A stretch of 64,000 nt of DNA from Pseudomonas sp. TH31 (GCF_016650815.1 NZ_JAEKEZ010000038.1:427513-491512), one strand, 5' to 3'; shown: positions 17,577 through 27,800, counted from the first letter of the stretch. Notes: generated from the letters alone by a model not told the origin. Program-made: numbers and translations.

Positions 17577-19075
17577 TGGTTGTCTTCCTCAAGCAGCGGC
17601 TTGCTTGCGCCCAAGTAGGTCGGTACACCACGCAACACACCTTGGAACGCGTCCAACGGTTCGCCGATGGTCATGCCGGTGCCGCTGATGCGGTACTCGC
17701 GAATGGTCGATTCGTGGCGGCCAGTACGCTTCTTGATGATCGAGATCGCCCGGCGCACCTTGCCCAGGGCTTCGAAGTAGCGCAACAGAATGACCGTGTC
17801 GGCCAGATAGGTGATATCGACCGGCGCCTGCATGTCCCCGACCAGACCATGCTGGGCGACGGTCATGAACGTCGCGACGCCTCGGCGATTGAGGTACAGC
17901 AACAGCTCGTGCATGTGCAGCACCAGGGCGTTTTCTTCCGGCATCGCGGCTTGGTAGCCATTAATGCTGTCGATCACCACGGTTTTGATCTCGCGCTCAT
18001 CGACGCAACGACGCACCCGATGGGAAAACTCACCGGGGGACAATTCGGCGGCGTCCACTTGCTCGATCAGCAGATTGCCTGTGGCTTGCAAGGCCTTGAG
18101 GTCGATGCCCATGTTTTTCATGCGCTCGAACAGCAGGCCCAGCTCTTCGTCGAAGATAAACAGCGCGGCTTTTTCGCCGCGGGCAACAGCCGCTGCAGCG
18201 AAGATCATCGAGATCAGCGATTTGCCGGTACCGGCCGGGCCGAGGATCAACGTGCTGGAGCCTGTTTCGATGCCGCCGCCAAGCAGTGTGTCCATCTCCT
18301 TGATGCCGCTGGTCAATTGCCGGCGAATATAGCCACCCCGGTGTTCCGCGGCCACCAGGCGCGGAAACACATGGACTCCGTCGCCCATAATGGTGAAATC
18401 GTGAAAGCCGCCACGGTACTTCTGGCCACGGTATTTCACCACGCGAATACGACGGCGTTCGGCACCGTAGTTGGGCGTCAGTTCTTCCAGGCGAATCACC
18501 CCGTGGGCGACGCTGTGCACGGTTTTGTCGAGGGAATCGGTGGTCAGGTCATCGAGCAGCAGCACGGTGGCGTCATAACGCACGAAGTAGTGCTTGATGG
18601 CCAGGATCTGCCGTCGATAGCGCAGTGAACTCTGGGCCAGCAGGCGAATTTCGGAGAGGCTGTCGAGGACCACACGGGTCGGCTTGACCCGATCAACCAC
18701 TTCGAAAATCTGTTTGGTGGCTTCGCCCAACTCCAGGTCTGAGGAATACAGCAAGCTCTGCTGGTGCTCGGCATTGAGCAGGCTCTCCGGTGGTGTCAGC
18801 TCAAAGATACGGATGTTCTCATCCAGTTCCCAACCGTGGGACAACGCGCCCTGGCGCAGTTCACGTTCGGTTTCTGACAGGGTGATGTACAACGTGCGCT
18901 CGCCGGCACGGGCACCGGCAAGGAGAAAATGCAACGCAACGGTGGTTTTGCCCGTTCCGGGTTCACCCTCAAGCAAAAACACGTGGCTGCGGGACAATCC
19001 GCCGGCCAGGATGTCATCCAGACCTTCAATGCCGGTGGCGGCTTTTGCACTGAACAACGCATTAGATGTAGACAA
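17573..19075 (-). CDS. KaiC-like double RecA-fold ATPase
   Basis: Protein of about 500 aa with two KaiC/RadA-type ATPase domains in tandem. The first has Walker A GEPGTGKT and the second GPAGTGKS, and each has a following Walker B-like strand (VVLDSLSE and VVIDSING). The start is placed at TTG 19073-19075 (giving M-STSNALFSAKAATG) because AGAGGG lies at a proper distance upstream; ATG 19088-19090 five codons earlier is the alternative. There is no kaiA or kaiB. In non-cyanobacteria such proteins are linked to stress signalling with histidine kinases, which fits the coupled hybrid kinase downstream. Confidence 0.88.
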   Translation of the reverse strand: MSTSNALFSAKAATGIEGLDDILAGGLSRSHVFLLEGEPGTGKTTVALHFLLAGARAGERTLYITLSETERELRQGALSHGWELDENIRIFELTPPESLLNAEHQQSLLYSSDLELGEATKQIFEVVDRVKPTRVVLDSLSEIRLLAQSSLRYRRQILAIKHYFVRYDATVLLLDDLTTDSLDKTVHSVAHGVIRLEELTPNYGAERRRIRVVKYRGQKYRGGFHDFTIMGDGVHVFPRLVAAEHRGGYIRRQLTSGIKEMDTLLGGGIETGSSTLILGPAGTGKSLISMIFAAAAVARGEKAALFIFDEELGLLFERMKNMGIDLKALQATGNLLIEQVDAAELSPGEFSHRVRRCVDEREIKTVVIDSINGYQAAMPEENALVLHMHELLLYLNRRGVATFMTVAQHGLVGDMQAPVDITYLADTVILLRYFEALGKVRRAISIIKKRTGRHESTIREYRISGTGMTIGEPLDAFQGVLRGVPTYLGASKPLLEEDNQ

Positions 19076-19207
19076 AAAATGCCCTCTCATGACCAGGGGA
19101 AGTGAGGCAGCAGGCCTGAAGTGCCTGAATTGACTGCCTGTTTCTCTTGACCCTTGGCCTGGGCGACGGTTCAACCTTTTGTATTCGACTGTTGTTTTTG
19201 CGTAAAA

Positions 19208-20737
19208 AATCAAAAGATCGCAGCCTTCGGCAGCTCCTACAGGGGCGGGATTCGACCGCTATAGGTGATACGACGCGATGGGCGTAGGAGCTGGCGAAGC
19301 CTGCGATCTTTTAGCGTCTTTGGAATCGCCGAAGGTCAGGATCAAAAGATCGCAGCCTTCGGCAGCTCCTACGGAGGCAGGATTCGACCGCTATAGGTGA
19401 TAAGACGCGATGGGTGTAGGAGCTGGCGAAGCCTGCGATCTTTTAGCGTCTTTGGAATCGCCGAAGGTCAGGATCAAAAGATCGCAGCCTTCGGCAGCTC
19501 CTACAGGGGCAGGATTCGACCGCTATACCGAGATAAGACGCGATGGGTGTAGGAGCTGGCGAAGCCTGCGATCTTTTAGCGTCTTTGGAATCGCCGAAGG
19601 TCAGGATCAAAAGATCGCAGCCTTTGGCAGCTCCTACGGAGGCAGGATTCGACCGCTATAGGTGATACGACGCGATGGGCGTAGGAGCTGGCGAAGCCTG
19701 CGATCTTTTAGCGTCTTTGGAATCGCCGAAGGTCAGGATCAAAAGATCGCAGCCTTCGGCAGCTCCTACAGGGGCAGGATTCGACCGCTATAGGTGATAA
19801 GACGCGATGGGTGTAGGAGCTGGCGAAGCCTGCGATCTTTTAGCGTCTTTGGAATCGCCGAAGGTCAGGATCAAAAGATCGCAGCCTTCGGCAGCTCCTA
19901 CGGAGGCGGGATTCGACCGCTATACCGAGATAAGACGCGATGGGCGTAGGCGCTGGCGAAGCCTGCGATCTTTTAGCGTCTTTGGAATCGCCGAAGGTCA
20001 GGATCAAAAGATCGCAGCCTTCGGCAGCTCCTACAGGGGCAGGATTCGACCGCTATAGGTGATACGACGCGATGGGCGTAGGAGCTGGCGAAGCCTGCGA
20101 TCTTTTAGCGTCTTTGGAATCGCCGAAGGTCAGAATCAAAAGATCGCAGCCTTCGGCAGCTCCTACAGGGGCGGGATTCGACCGCTATACCGAGATAAGA
20201 CGCGATGGGTGTAGGAGCTGGCGAAGCCTGCGATCTTTTAGCGTCTTTGGAATCGCCGAAGGTCAGAATCAAAAGATCGCAGCCTTCGGCAGCTCCTACA
20301 GGGGCGGGATTCGACCGCTATACCGAGATAAGACGCGATGGGTGTAGGAGCTGGCGAAGCCTGCGATCTTTTAGCGTCTTTGGAATCGCCGAAGGTCAGG
20401 ATCAAAAGATCGCAGCCTTCGGCAGCTCCTACAGGGGCAGGATTCGACCGCTATACCGAGATAAGACGCGATGGGTGTAGGCGCTGGCGAAGCCTGCGAT
20501 CTTTTAGCGTCTTTGGAATCGCCGAAGGTCAGGATCAAAAGATCGCAGCCTTCGGCAGCTCCTACGGAGGCAGGATTCGACCGCTATAGGTGATAAGACG
20601 CGATGGGTGTAGGAGCTGGCGAAGCCTGCGATCTTTTAGCGTCTTTGGAATCGCCGAAGGTCAGGATCAAAAGATCGCAGCCTTCGGCAGCTCCTACAGG
20701 GGCAGGATTCGACGGCTGTATGTGATACGACGCGGTC
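19208..20737. repeat. Tandem array of 11 REPIN units of 132-133 bp
   Basis: Head-to-tail array whose units begin at 19278, 19410, 19543, 19675, 19807, 19940, 20072, 20205, 20338, 20471 and 20603, preceded by half a unit from 19208. Each unit holds one REP in plus orientation (core GCTGGCGAAGCCTGC), a 27 bp spacer, one REP in inverse orientation (core complement GCTGCCGAAGGCTGC) and a 38-39 bp linker (GATTCGACCGCTATA...). Linkers come in two forms, GGTGATA or CCGAGATA, and two tails, AGGGGC or GGAGGC. The forms are shuffled along the array, which fits unequal exchange. It fills the space between the TPR gene and kaiC. Open frames through it are chance products of the repeat. Confidence 0.97.
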
Positions 20738-20739
20738 TT

Positions 20740-21795
20740 CTAAAGACCTTGCTGGAGCGCCGGGTCATCCGGATTCATTTGCTCAAGCTGTGCAAGAAGG
20801 ATCTGCACGTTCTGCAACTGCCCGCTTTCCTTCCAGTAATTAATCAATAACACCCGGGCCTTGCGGTCCGCAGGATGGCGCTGGACGATTTCCTGTAACT
20901 GTTTCTGCGACGCTTCCAGCTCCTCCTCACCGTGCAGTGTGGTGGCCAGGTCGTAGCGGTAATCCTTGTTGTCCGGCTCCAGTTCAACCGCTTTGGAGAG
21001 GCCGAGCAGGGCGAATTCACTTTGTCCGTGATGCAGCAACCAGAGCCCGAGGGCATGTTGCAAGTAAGCGGCATCCGGCTGGGTCTGCAGCTGTTTGGCC
21101 AACAACTGCCGGGCGGCATCGCTCTGGCCTTGTTTGTCCAGCACTTCGATTTGCATGACCAGTGCCGGCAGGTTTCCGGGCTCAAGCTGCAAGGTACGCT
21201 CCAGCGCCTGTTGCGCCTCTTTTAATTCAGCGTTGTGCAGGTGCAGGCGTGCCAGTTGGTAATGCGTGTCGGCGCTTTCAGGTTCGTTCTTGAGGGCCTG
21301 CTCCCAGACATCGATGGCCTGCTGCAACGGCCCGAAATACAGCCCCAGGTCATCCGGCGACAGACCCAGCAGCGCATTGACGGCGGCCAAACGTACGGTT
21401 TGATCGCTGTCATCGAGCATTGGCCCCAGCAACAGGCTGCGTTGCCCGCTGGGGACCAGGCCGACAATGCTTTCGATCGCTGCCACGCGGACATCCGCCG
21501 AGGTGTTTTGCAAGTCGCTATCGGCCAGTTTCAAGGCTTGGGGGCTGGGGTAGTTCGCCAATTCGGCCAGCAGCCAGAGGCGGCGTTTGACCGACAAGTC
21601 AGGGCGGCCCAATTGCTGATAAAGAACCCGCGCCGCCCCCGGTTGCCCGGCGCGTGCCTTGGCCAGCGCTTCGCTATAGCCATGTTTGATCGCCTCCGAC
21701 ACCACCGGCGTGGTACTGCGCAGGAAAAACCAGGCGAGAGCAATGGCAAGCAGGATGCAGAGACTGACAAGCAGGTAGCGGCGGGACTGAGGCAT
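20740..21795 (-). CDS. Membrane-anchored TPR protein
   Basis: Protein of 351 aa with a single N-terminal membrane helix (LLVSLCILLAIALAWFFL, about residues 8-26) and a periplasmic C-terminal part. The first half has HEAT-like helical repeats (DVRVAAIESIVGL, QTVRLAAVNALLGL). The second half has about four TPR units (ALKNEPESADTHYQLARLHL, TLQLEPGN, AVELEPDNKDYRYDLA). It may be a scaffold, with a layout like cytochrome c maturation or TPR assembly factors, but no partner gene is present. Its stop codon lies 2 bp from the end of the REPIN array. Confidence 0.82.
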   Translation of the reverse strand: MPQSRRYLLVSLCILLAIALAWFFLRSTTPVVSEAIKHGYSEALAKARAGQPGAARVLYQQLGRPDLSVKRRLWLLAELANYPSPQALKLADSDLQNTSADVRVAAIESIVGLVPSGQRSLLLGPMLDDSDQTVRLAAVNALLGLSPDDLGLYFGPLQQAIDVWEQALKNEPESADTHYQLARLHLHNAELKEAQQALERTLQLEPGNLPALVMQIEVLDKQGQSDAARQLLAKQLQTQPDAAYLQHALGLWLLHHGQSEFALLGLSKAVELEPDNKDYRYDLATTLHGEEELEASQKQLQEIVQRHPADRKARVLLINYWKESGQLQNVQILLAQLEQMNPDDPALQQGL

Positions 21796-21871
21796 GCAGG
21801 AATCCGGGGGCTGGCGAGCTTTTGTAAAGTTGTCAGCTTCGGTCAGGCCAGGCTTTGAGTCAAACCCTGGC

Positions 21872-22771
21872 TCAATTCAAAACGTACTCGATGGGTTCGA
21901 GGACTGGCGGCAAATCGGTTTGCCCCAACGCCGCCAGCACTTCGCGCTCCAGGGTGCGCAAAATCGCATTGCACGGCAAATCGTTCTCGTCAAAGCCGAA
22001 CGGGTCTTCCAGATCGTCGCCGATTTCGTCGAGACCAAAAAAGGTGTAACTGACGATGGCAGTGAACACCGGCGTCAGCCAACCCAGCGGTTCGGCCATG
22101 GCAAATGGCAGCAGGATGCAAAACAGGTAAATGGTGCGGTGCAGCAACAGCGTGTAAGGGAAGGGCAGTGGCGTGCTTTTGATGCGCTCACAACCGGCCT
22201 GGACCTGGCTCAGGCTGACCAGCCGAGCCTCCAGTTGGGTGTAGCGCCAGTCGCTGATCCGTCCGAGTTCGGCGAGTTCCGAGAAACGGGCGCCGATGCG
22301 TTGCAACAGCGCGTCAGGAATGTTCGGGTGGCCGGGATCGATGGAGTCGTGAATCCAGGGGGCGATGGCGCGCGGTTCACTTTCAAGACGCAGGCGAGCG
22401 ATCAGGCCATGGGCGAAGCCACAGAGTTCGCGCAATAGCAGCTCGCGTTCGTCCGCGTCCATCAACCCTAGGGTCTGGCGAATCAGCGAACGCACCTCAA
22501 TGATCATTTGCCCCAGTTGCTTGCGACCTTCCCACCAACGGTCATAGCAGGCGTTGTTGCGAAAGCTCATGAAGATCGACAGCGACAACCCCAGCAGCGT
22601 AAACGGCGTGGCGTTGACCTTGGAGAAGGATTCCGGATGCCAGGTCTCGATCAGCACAATCACCGACGCGAGCAGCGTCACCAAAAGGCTGCGCAAGGCA
22701 ATGCGCTTGGCAATCGAGCCTTTGAGGGAAAACAGGATGCCGATCAGGTTCGGCTTGGGACGCACGATCAT
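21872..22771 (-). CDS. Bestrophin-family anion channel-like protein
   Basis: Inner-membrane protein of 299 aa in the bestrophin/UPF0187 (YneE) family. Recognisable features are the N-terminal membrane helix region (LRSLLVTLLASVIVLIE), the segment SLSIFMSFRNNACYDRWWEGRKQLG typical of the family, and the later FFGLDEIGDDLEDPFG motif. The DxxxxxDP cluster corresponds to the calcium-clasp region of bestrophins. Bacterial members form pentameric ion channels; physiological substrate unknown here. It stands alone. Confidence 0.88.
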   Translation of the reverse strand: MIVRPKPNLIGILFSLKGSIAKRIALRSLLVTLLASVIVLIETWHPESFSKVNATPFTLLGLSLSIFMSFRNNACYDRWWEGRKQLGQMIIEVRSLIRQTLGLMDADERELLLRELCGFAHGLIARLRLESEPRAIAPWIHDSIDPGHPNIPDALLQRIGARFSELAELGRISDWRYTQLEARLVSLSQVQAGCERIKSTPLPFPYTLLLHRTIYLFCILLPFAMAEPLGWLTPVFTAIVSYTFFGLDEIGDDLEDPFGFDENDLPCNAILRTLEREVLAALGQTDLPPVLEPIEYVLN

Positions 22772-22880
22772 GGGTAAGGCTTTATCAAGAGACGCTTTCG
22801 CAGCGTTTAAAGCCTAGGGGCCGGGCGCGTTTCTGTCCAATCGCCATGGCTGACAGGCTCATCGAGCGTATCTATCGCAA

Positions 22881-23234
22881 ATGTCTGACTCATCGTTGAA
22901 ATTGCCTGCAACACCCGGCGACTCTGAAACCTGTCGAGGCGCTGAAGCAGTGACTACGCTTGCTTTAGATGACTCGATGAGCACGCCCATGCAACCGTTG
23001 CTTCACTACTTCAAGATGCTGCTCAACCCAGGCTTCGGGGCGTTGCTGCTTGCCCTGAGAACCATCATCGCCGGATTATTGACCTTGTACCTGGCGTTCC
23101 TGTTCGACCTCGACCAGCCCAAGTGGTCGATCAGGCGGTGGATGCGGCTTAAAACAGCTTGCGCGCCGGGACCACGGCTACCGTCACCGTCATGGAAACC
23201 CGCCAGTCTGAAGATCACCGCTAATCCCTTGTAG
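22881..23234 (+). pseudogene. Remnant of a FUSC-type (fusaric acid resistance) efflux operon
   Basis: A 117-codon frame whose residues about 37-84 (LLNPGFGALLLALRTIIAGL, then LYLAFLFDLDQPKWS) match the N-terminus of FUSC/AaeB-type inner-membrane efflux proteins, normally about 700 aa. Family similarity stops abruptly after PKWS (about 23130). In another frame the following DNA reads SLRAGTTATVTVME before a stop at 23223. This resembles the end of an HlyD/AaeA-type adaptor, the usual downstream partner. A deletion joining the two genes, followed by decay, explains this best; the adaptor part is a tentative match. Confidence 0.65.
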
Positions 23235-23320
23235 GAGCGAAGCTTGCTCGCGAAAGCGGTGTGTCAGCCGACATCAATAGTGCTTGACCCAACGCTTTCG
23301 CGAGCAAGCTTCGTTCCTAC
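23231..23320. repeat. REPIN downstream of the FUSC remnant
   Basis: Arms 23231-23258 and 23293-23320 of the AGCTTGCTCGCGA class are complementary over 28 bp, with one mismatch near the outer end. Confidence 0.93.
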
Positions 23321-23374
23321 AGGGGTTGGTGTATTCATCAGGTAACAAACACGGGGGTAGTGTTTTCACCAGGC

Positions 23375-23408
23375 AAAAAAAGCCCCGCGACCGAATGAGG
23401 CGCGGGGC
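23375..23408 (-). terminator. Rho-independent terminator of mexEF-oprN
   Basis: On the minus strand GCCCCGCG and CGCGGGGC form an 8 bp GC stem around an 11 base loop, followed directly by seven T. It lies 46 bp past the oprN stop codon. Confidence 0.9.
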
Positions 23409-23454
23409 AAAGAAATTGGTCGGTTGCGGCCAACCAAAGGAGCTCTTTAAAAAC

Positions 23455-24876
23455 TTACTTGCTGGCGACCGTCTCCGGCGCCCAGCCACCGCCGAGGGCT
23501 TTGTAGATCGCGACGATGCCGCGATACAGATCGACTTCGGCCTGGGCCTGGGTATCTTCGGCCGCCAGACGCTCACGCTGGGCATCAAGCAGGACGAGGA
23601 AGTCCACGGTACCTTCGCGGTAGCGAATCTCTGCCAGGTCGGCAGCGGCGCGGCTCGATTCGCTCTGACGAATCAGTGAAATCAGGCGTTGCTGGCGTTT
23701 GCCATAATCGCTGAAGGCGTTTTCCGATTCTTCCAGGGCCAGCAGTACCTGTTGCTCGTAGGTCGCCAAAGCGCCTTCGGCATCGGCGTCGGCGCCGCGC
23801 AAACGGGCCCGAACACTGCCCAGGTCAAACGCCGCCCAGGTGATGCTTGGGCCCAGTGCCCAGGCATTGGCCGCCGAGGAACCGATCTGCGAGCCGCGCC
23901 CGGCGGTAAAGCCGAGGAAGCCGCTGAGGCTGACCCGTGGGAACAAATCGGCCTTGGCCACGCCGATACGGGCGGTGGCGGAAGCCAGTTTGCGTTCGGC
24001 ACTGAGGATGTCCGGGCGACGTTGCAGCAGCTCACCCGGATCACCGATCGGCAGGGCCTTGGCGATGGCAGGCAAATCCTTGGGACTCAGGTCGACGGTC
24101 AGCTTGTCCGGACGTTCACCCAGCAGGGTAGCGATGCGGTTTTTCTGCCGAACCTGTTCCGCCTGCAGTTGCGGCACGCTGGCTTCGACGGAAGCCAGGC
24201 GCGCATCAGCGCGGACTACATCGAGCTGATCGCCGACGCCGGCATCACGCAGGCTGACGGTGATCTTGCTCGATTCCTGCTGGTTTTTCAGGTTGGCCAG
24301 GGCGATCTTTTCGCGCAATTGCGCACCGCGCAGTTGACCGTAGGCGTCCACCAGTTCGGCGATCATGGTGACTTGCAGTTGGTACAGATCGGCTTCCGCC
24401 GCTTGCTGCTCGGCGTTGGCCGATTCCAGGTTGCGCTGGATGCGGCCGAACAGATCGATCTCCCACGCCATGTCCAGGCCCAGATCGTAGCGTTCGCTAT
24501 TGACCCGTTGGGTGGTCTGGCCAGGGATTTGTCCCTTGGCCAAATCGCTGCTGGCGCGGCTGGTGATGGTCGGCATGGCGTCATTGCTGACATCATCGCG
24601 AATCGCCCGGGCGGCTTTCCAGCGAGCGAAAGCGACCCGCAAATCACGGTTGCCGTCCAGCGATTGCGTCACCAACTGGTTGAGGGTCGGGTCTTCAAAC
24701 TGTTGCCACCAGATGCCTTCGAAACGCGAGCGGTCGAAGTTCTTCTGACCGCTGGCGCCATCCGTGGCGGTCGTGATGTTGGCCGCCTCCGTGGCAGGGG
24801 TTTTATAGTCCGGGCCGACAGCACAGGCGCTCAGGGCCAGTACCAGCAAGCTCGGCAGGAAGGCTTTCAGGCTCAT
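23455..24876 (-). CDS. oprN: RND efflux outer-membrane lipoprotein OprN
   Basis: Outer-membrane channel of the NodT/TolC-like family (473 aa). The N-terminus is a lipoprotein signal with the lipobox LSAC (Cys about 18), then AVGPDYKTPATEA. Two repeated OEP domains are visible (for example WKAARAIRDD and ALEESENAFSDYGKRQQRL) with the coiled regions that form the periplasmic tunnel. The start overlaps the mexF stop by 4 bp. Assignment to OprN rather than another paralogue rests on the conserved mexE-mexF-oprN order with mexT and mexS upstream. Confidence 0.92.
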   Translation of the reverse strand: MSLKAFLPSLLVLALSACAVGPDYKTPATEAANITTATDGASGQKNFDRSRFEGIWWQQFEDPTLNQLVTQSLDGNRDLRVAFARWKAARAIRDDVSNDAMPTITSRASSDLAKGQIPGQTTQRVNSERYDLGLDMAWEIDLFGRIQRNLESANAEQQAAEADLYQLQVTMIAELVDAYGQLRGAQLREKIALANLKNQQESSKITVSLRDAGVGDQLDVVRADARLASVEASVPQLQAEQVRQKNRIATLLGERPDKLTVDLSPKDLPAIAKALPIGDPGELLQRRPDILSAERKLASATARIGVAKADLFPRVSLSGFLGFTAGRGSQIGSSAANAWALGPSITWAAFDLGSVRARLRGADADAEGALATYEQQVLLALEESENAFSDYGKRQQRLISLIRQSESSRAAADLAEIRYREGTVDFLVLLDAQRERLAAEDTQAQAEVDLYRGIVAIYKALGGGWAPETVASK

Positions 24877-27800
24877 TGTTGCGACTCCAGTTGCTTTTGA
24901 AGATTCAGCGCCTTGGCCGCTTTGCGCGCTTCACCGCGTTCCACAAAGTTACGAATCAACACGTAGAACACCGGTGTCAGCAACAGACCGAAGAAGGTCA
25001 CCCCGAGCATCCCGGAGAACACCGCCACGCCCATGGCATGACGCATTTCGGCACCGGCACCGCTGGAGAAAACCAGTGGCACAACACCCATGATGAACGC
25101 GAAGGAGGTCATCAGGATCGGCCGCAGACGCAGACGGCAAGCTTCGAGCACCGCCGCCAGAGGGCCCAGGCCTTCCTGCTGTTTATCCTTGGCGAACTCG
25201 ACGATCAGAATCGCGTTCTTACAGGCAAGCCCCACCAGTACGATCAAACCAATCTGGGTGAAGATGTTGTTGTCGCCGCCCGAAGCAATGACACCGGTGA
25301 TGGCCGACAGCAGGGTCATCGGTACGATCAGGATCACCGCCAGTGGCAGGCTCCAGCTTTCGTATTGAGCCGCGAGCACCAGGAACGCCAGCAGTACACA
25401 GAGCGGGAACACGAACAGCGCGGTGTTGCCGGACAGGATCTGCTGGTAGGTCAGGTCGGTCCATTCGTAGGTCATGCCGTTCGGAAGTTCATCCTTGAGC
25501 AGTTTCTCGATGGCCGCTTGAGCCTGGCCGGAACTGTAGCCTGGCGCTGCCGCACCGTTGATTTCTGCGGTGATAAAACCGTTGTAGTGCATCACGCGGT
25601 CCGGACCCGAGGTGTCGCTGACCTTGATGAAGGTCGCCAGCGGGATCATCTCGCCTTTGTTGTTGCGCACTTTCAACTGACCGATCTGGTCCGGCTCGAG
25701 GCGGAACTGTTGCTCAGCCTGAACGTTGACCTGGTAGGTACGACCGAAGCGGTTGAAGTCGTTGGCATACAGCGAACCCAGGTAGATCTGCAGGGTGTCG
25801 AAGATGTCGCTGACGGCCACGCCGTGGGTCTTGGCTTTTTCCCGGTCGATAGCGGCATCGACCTGCGGCACGTTCACGGTGTAGCTGGTGAACAGGGCCG
25901 CCAGTTCCGGCACGTTGTGGCTCTTGGTAATGATGTTCATGGTTTCTTTGTACAGCTCGTCGTAGCCCAGGTTGCCCCGGTCTTCGATCTGCAGGCGGAA
26001 ACCACCGATGGTGCCCAGGCCTTGTACCGGCGGCGGCGGGAAGATTGCCATGTAGGCTTCTTCGATCCCGGCGAACTTGCCGTTCAATGCCCCGGCAATT
26101 GCACCGGCGGACATGCTCGGGTCTTTACGCTCGTCGAACGGTTTCAGGGTCACGAATACGATGCCGGCGTTCGGGCTGTTGGTGAAGCCGTTGATCGACA
26201 GGCCAGGGAAGGCCACCGCACTTTCCACGCCAGGCTGTTTCAGGGCCAGGTCGGACATGCGTTTGATCACGTCTTCGGTACGGTCCAGGCTCGAGGCATC
26301 CGGCAGTTGCGCGAAGGCCACCAGGTATTGCTTGTCCTGGCCGGGTACGAAACCGGTCGGGGTGTGGGCGAAACCGAAGAAGGTCAACACCATCAGGCCG
26401 GCGTACAAGAGCAGGGCGATACCGCTGCTGCGGATAACCCGGCCGACAGTGCCGACGTAGCCATGACTGGCCTTCACAAAGAAGCGGTTGAAAGGACGGA
26501 ACAACCAGCCACCGAAGATCTTGTCGAGCACCTTGGAGAAGCGGTCTTTCGGCGCGTCATGGCTCTTGAGCAGTACCGCAGCCAGTGCTGGCGACAGGGT
26601 CAGCGAGTTGAAGGCCGAGATCACCGTCGAAATCGCAATGGTCAGGGCGAACTGTTTATAGAACTGCCCGGTCAACCCGGAGATAAATGCCGCCGGGATA
26701 AACACCGCACACAGTACCAGCGCTGTCGCGATGATCGGGCCGGTCACTTCACGCATGGCCCGCTTGGTGGCTTCGACCGGGGTCAGTCCCAGTTCTATGT
26801 TTCGCTCGACGTTCTCCACCACCACGATGGCGTCGTCCACCACGATACCGATGGCCAGCACCAATCCGAACAGTGACAAGGCGTTCAGCGAGAAGCCGAA
26901 CAAGTGCATCACCGCAAACGTACCGATCAGCGAAACCGGCACCGCCACCAACGGAATGATCGAGGCGCGCCAGGTTTGCAGGAACAGGATCACCACCAAC
27001 ACAACGAGGATCAGTGCTTCGAAGAGGGTGTGAACCACCGCCTCGATGGAACCGCGCACGAAGATCGTCGGGTCATAGACGATGCTGAAGTCCATGCCTT
27101 CCGGGAAGCTCTTCTTCAGTTCGGCCATCTTGTCGCGAACTTCGTTGGAGATCTGGATCGCGTTGGAGCCTGGACGCTGGAAGATCGGGATCGCCACCGC
27201 CGGCTGGTTGTTCAGCAGTGAACGCAGGGCGTATTGGCTGGAACCGAGTTCAACGCGAGCGATGTCTTTGAGGCGAGTGATTTCACCGTTATCGCCTGCG
27301 CGAATGATGATGTTCTCGAACTCTTCCTCGGAGACCAGGCGGCCCTGAGTGTTAACCGACAACTGGAAGCTGGTGGCATTCGGTGCAGGAGGCGCTCCGA
27401 GAGCACCGGCGGCAACCTGACGGTTCTGCTCGCGAATGGCGTTGACCACATCGGTTGCAGTCAGGTTACGCGAAGCGGTTTTATTTGGATCGAGCCACAC
27501 CCGAAGGGAGTAATCGCCCATACCAAACAGTTGCACATCACCGACACCGCCTAGACGCGCCAGCTCATCCTTGATGTTGAGCAAGGCGTAGTTGGACAGG
27601 TAGAGCATGTCGTAGCGTTTGTCCGGCGAGGTCAAGTGGACCACCATGGTCAGGTCCGGGGAGGCCTTGTCTACGGTGATACCAATGCGCGTCACTTCTT
27701 CGGGAAGCTTCGGCTCGGTCCGGGTTACGCGGTTCTGCACCTGCACCTGGGCGTTGTCCAGGTCAGTGCCCAGCGCAAAGGTGATGGTCAGGGTGATCTT

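Noticed and set aside
19208..20737. CRISPR array
   Set aside because: The units are over 130 bp, spacers are as conserved as the repeats, and no cas genes are present.
19410..20850. A series of 83-91 codon open frames (MGVGAGEACDLL...) in the repeat array
   Set aside because: They are the same translation of each repeat unit, and the unit length differs between 132 and 133 bp so the frame is not kept. None has a ribosome binding site. They are shadows of the REP array.
24876..26876. A 666-codon plus-strand frame opposite mexF
   Set aside because: It is antisense to a clear RND transporter and its composition (His, Gln, Gly rich) is that of a GC-rich antisense shadow.
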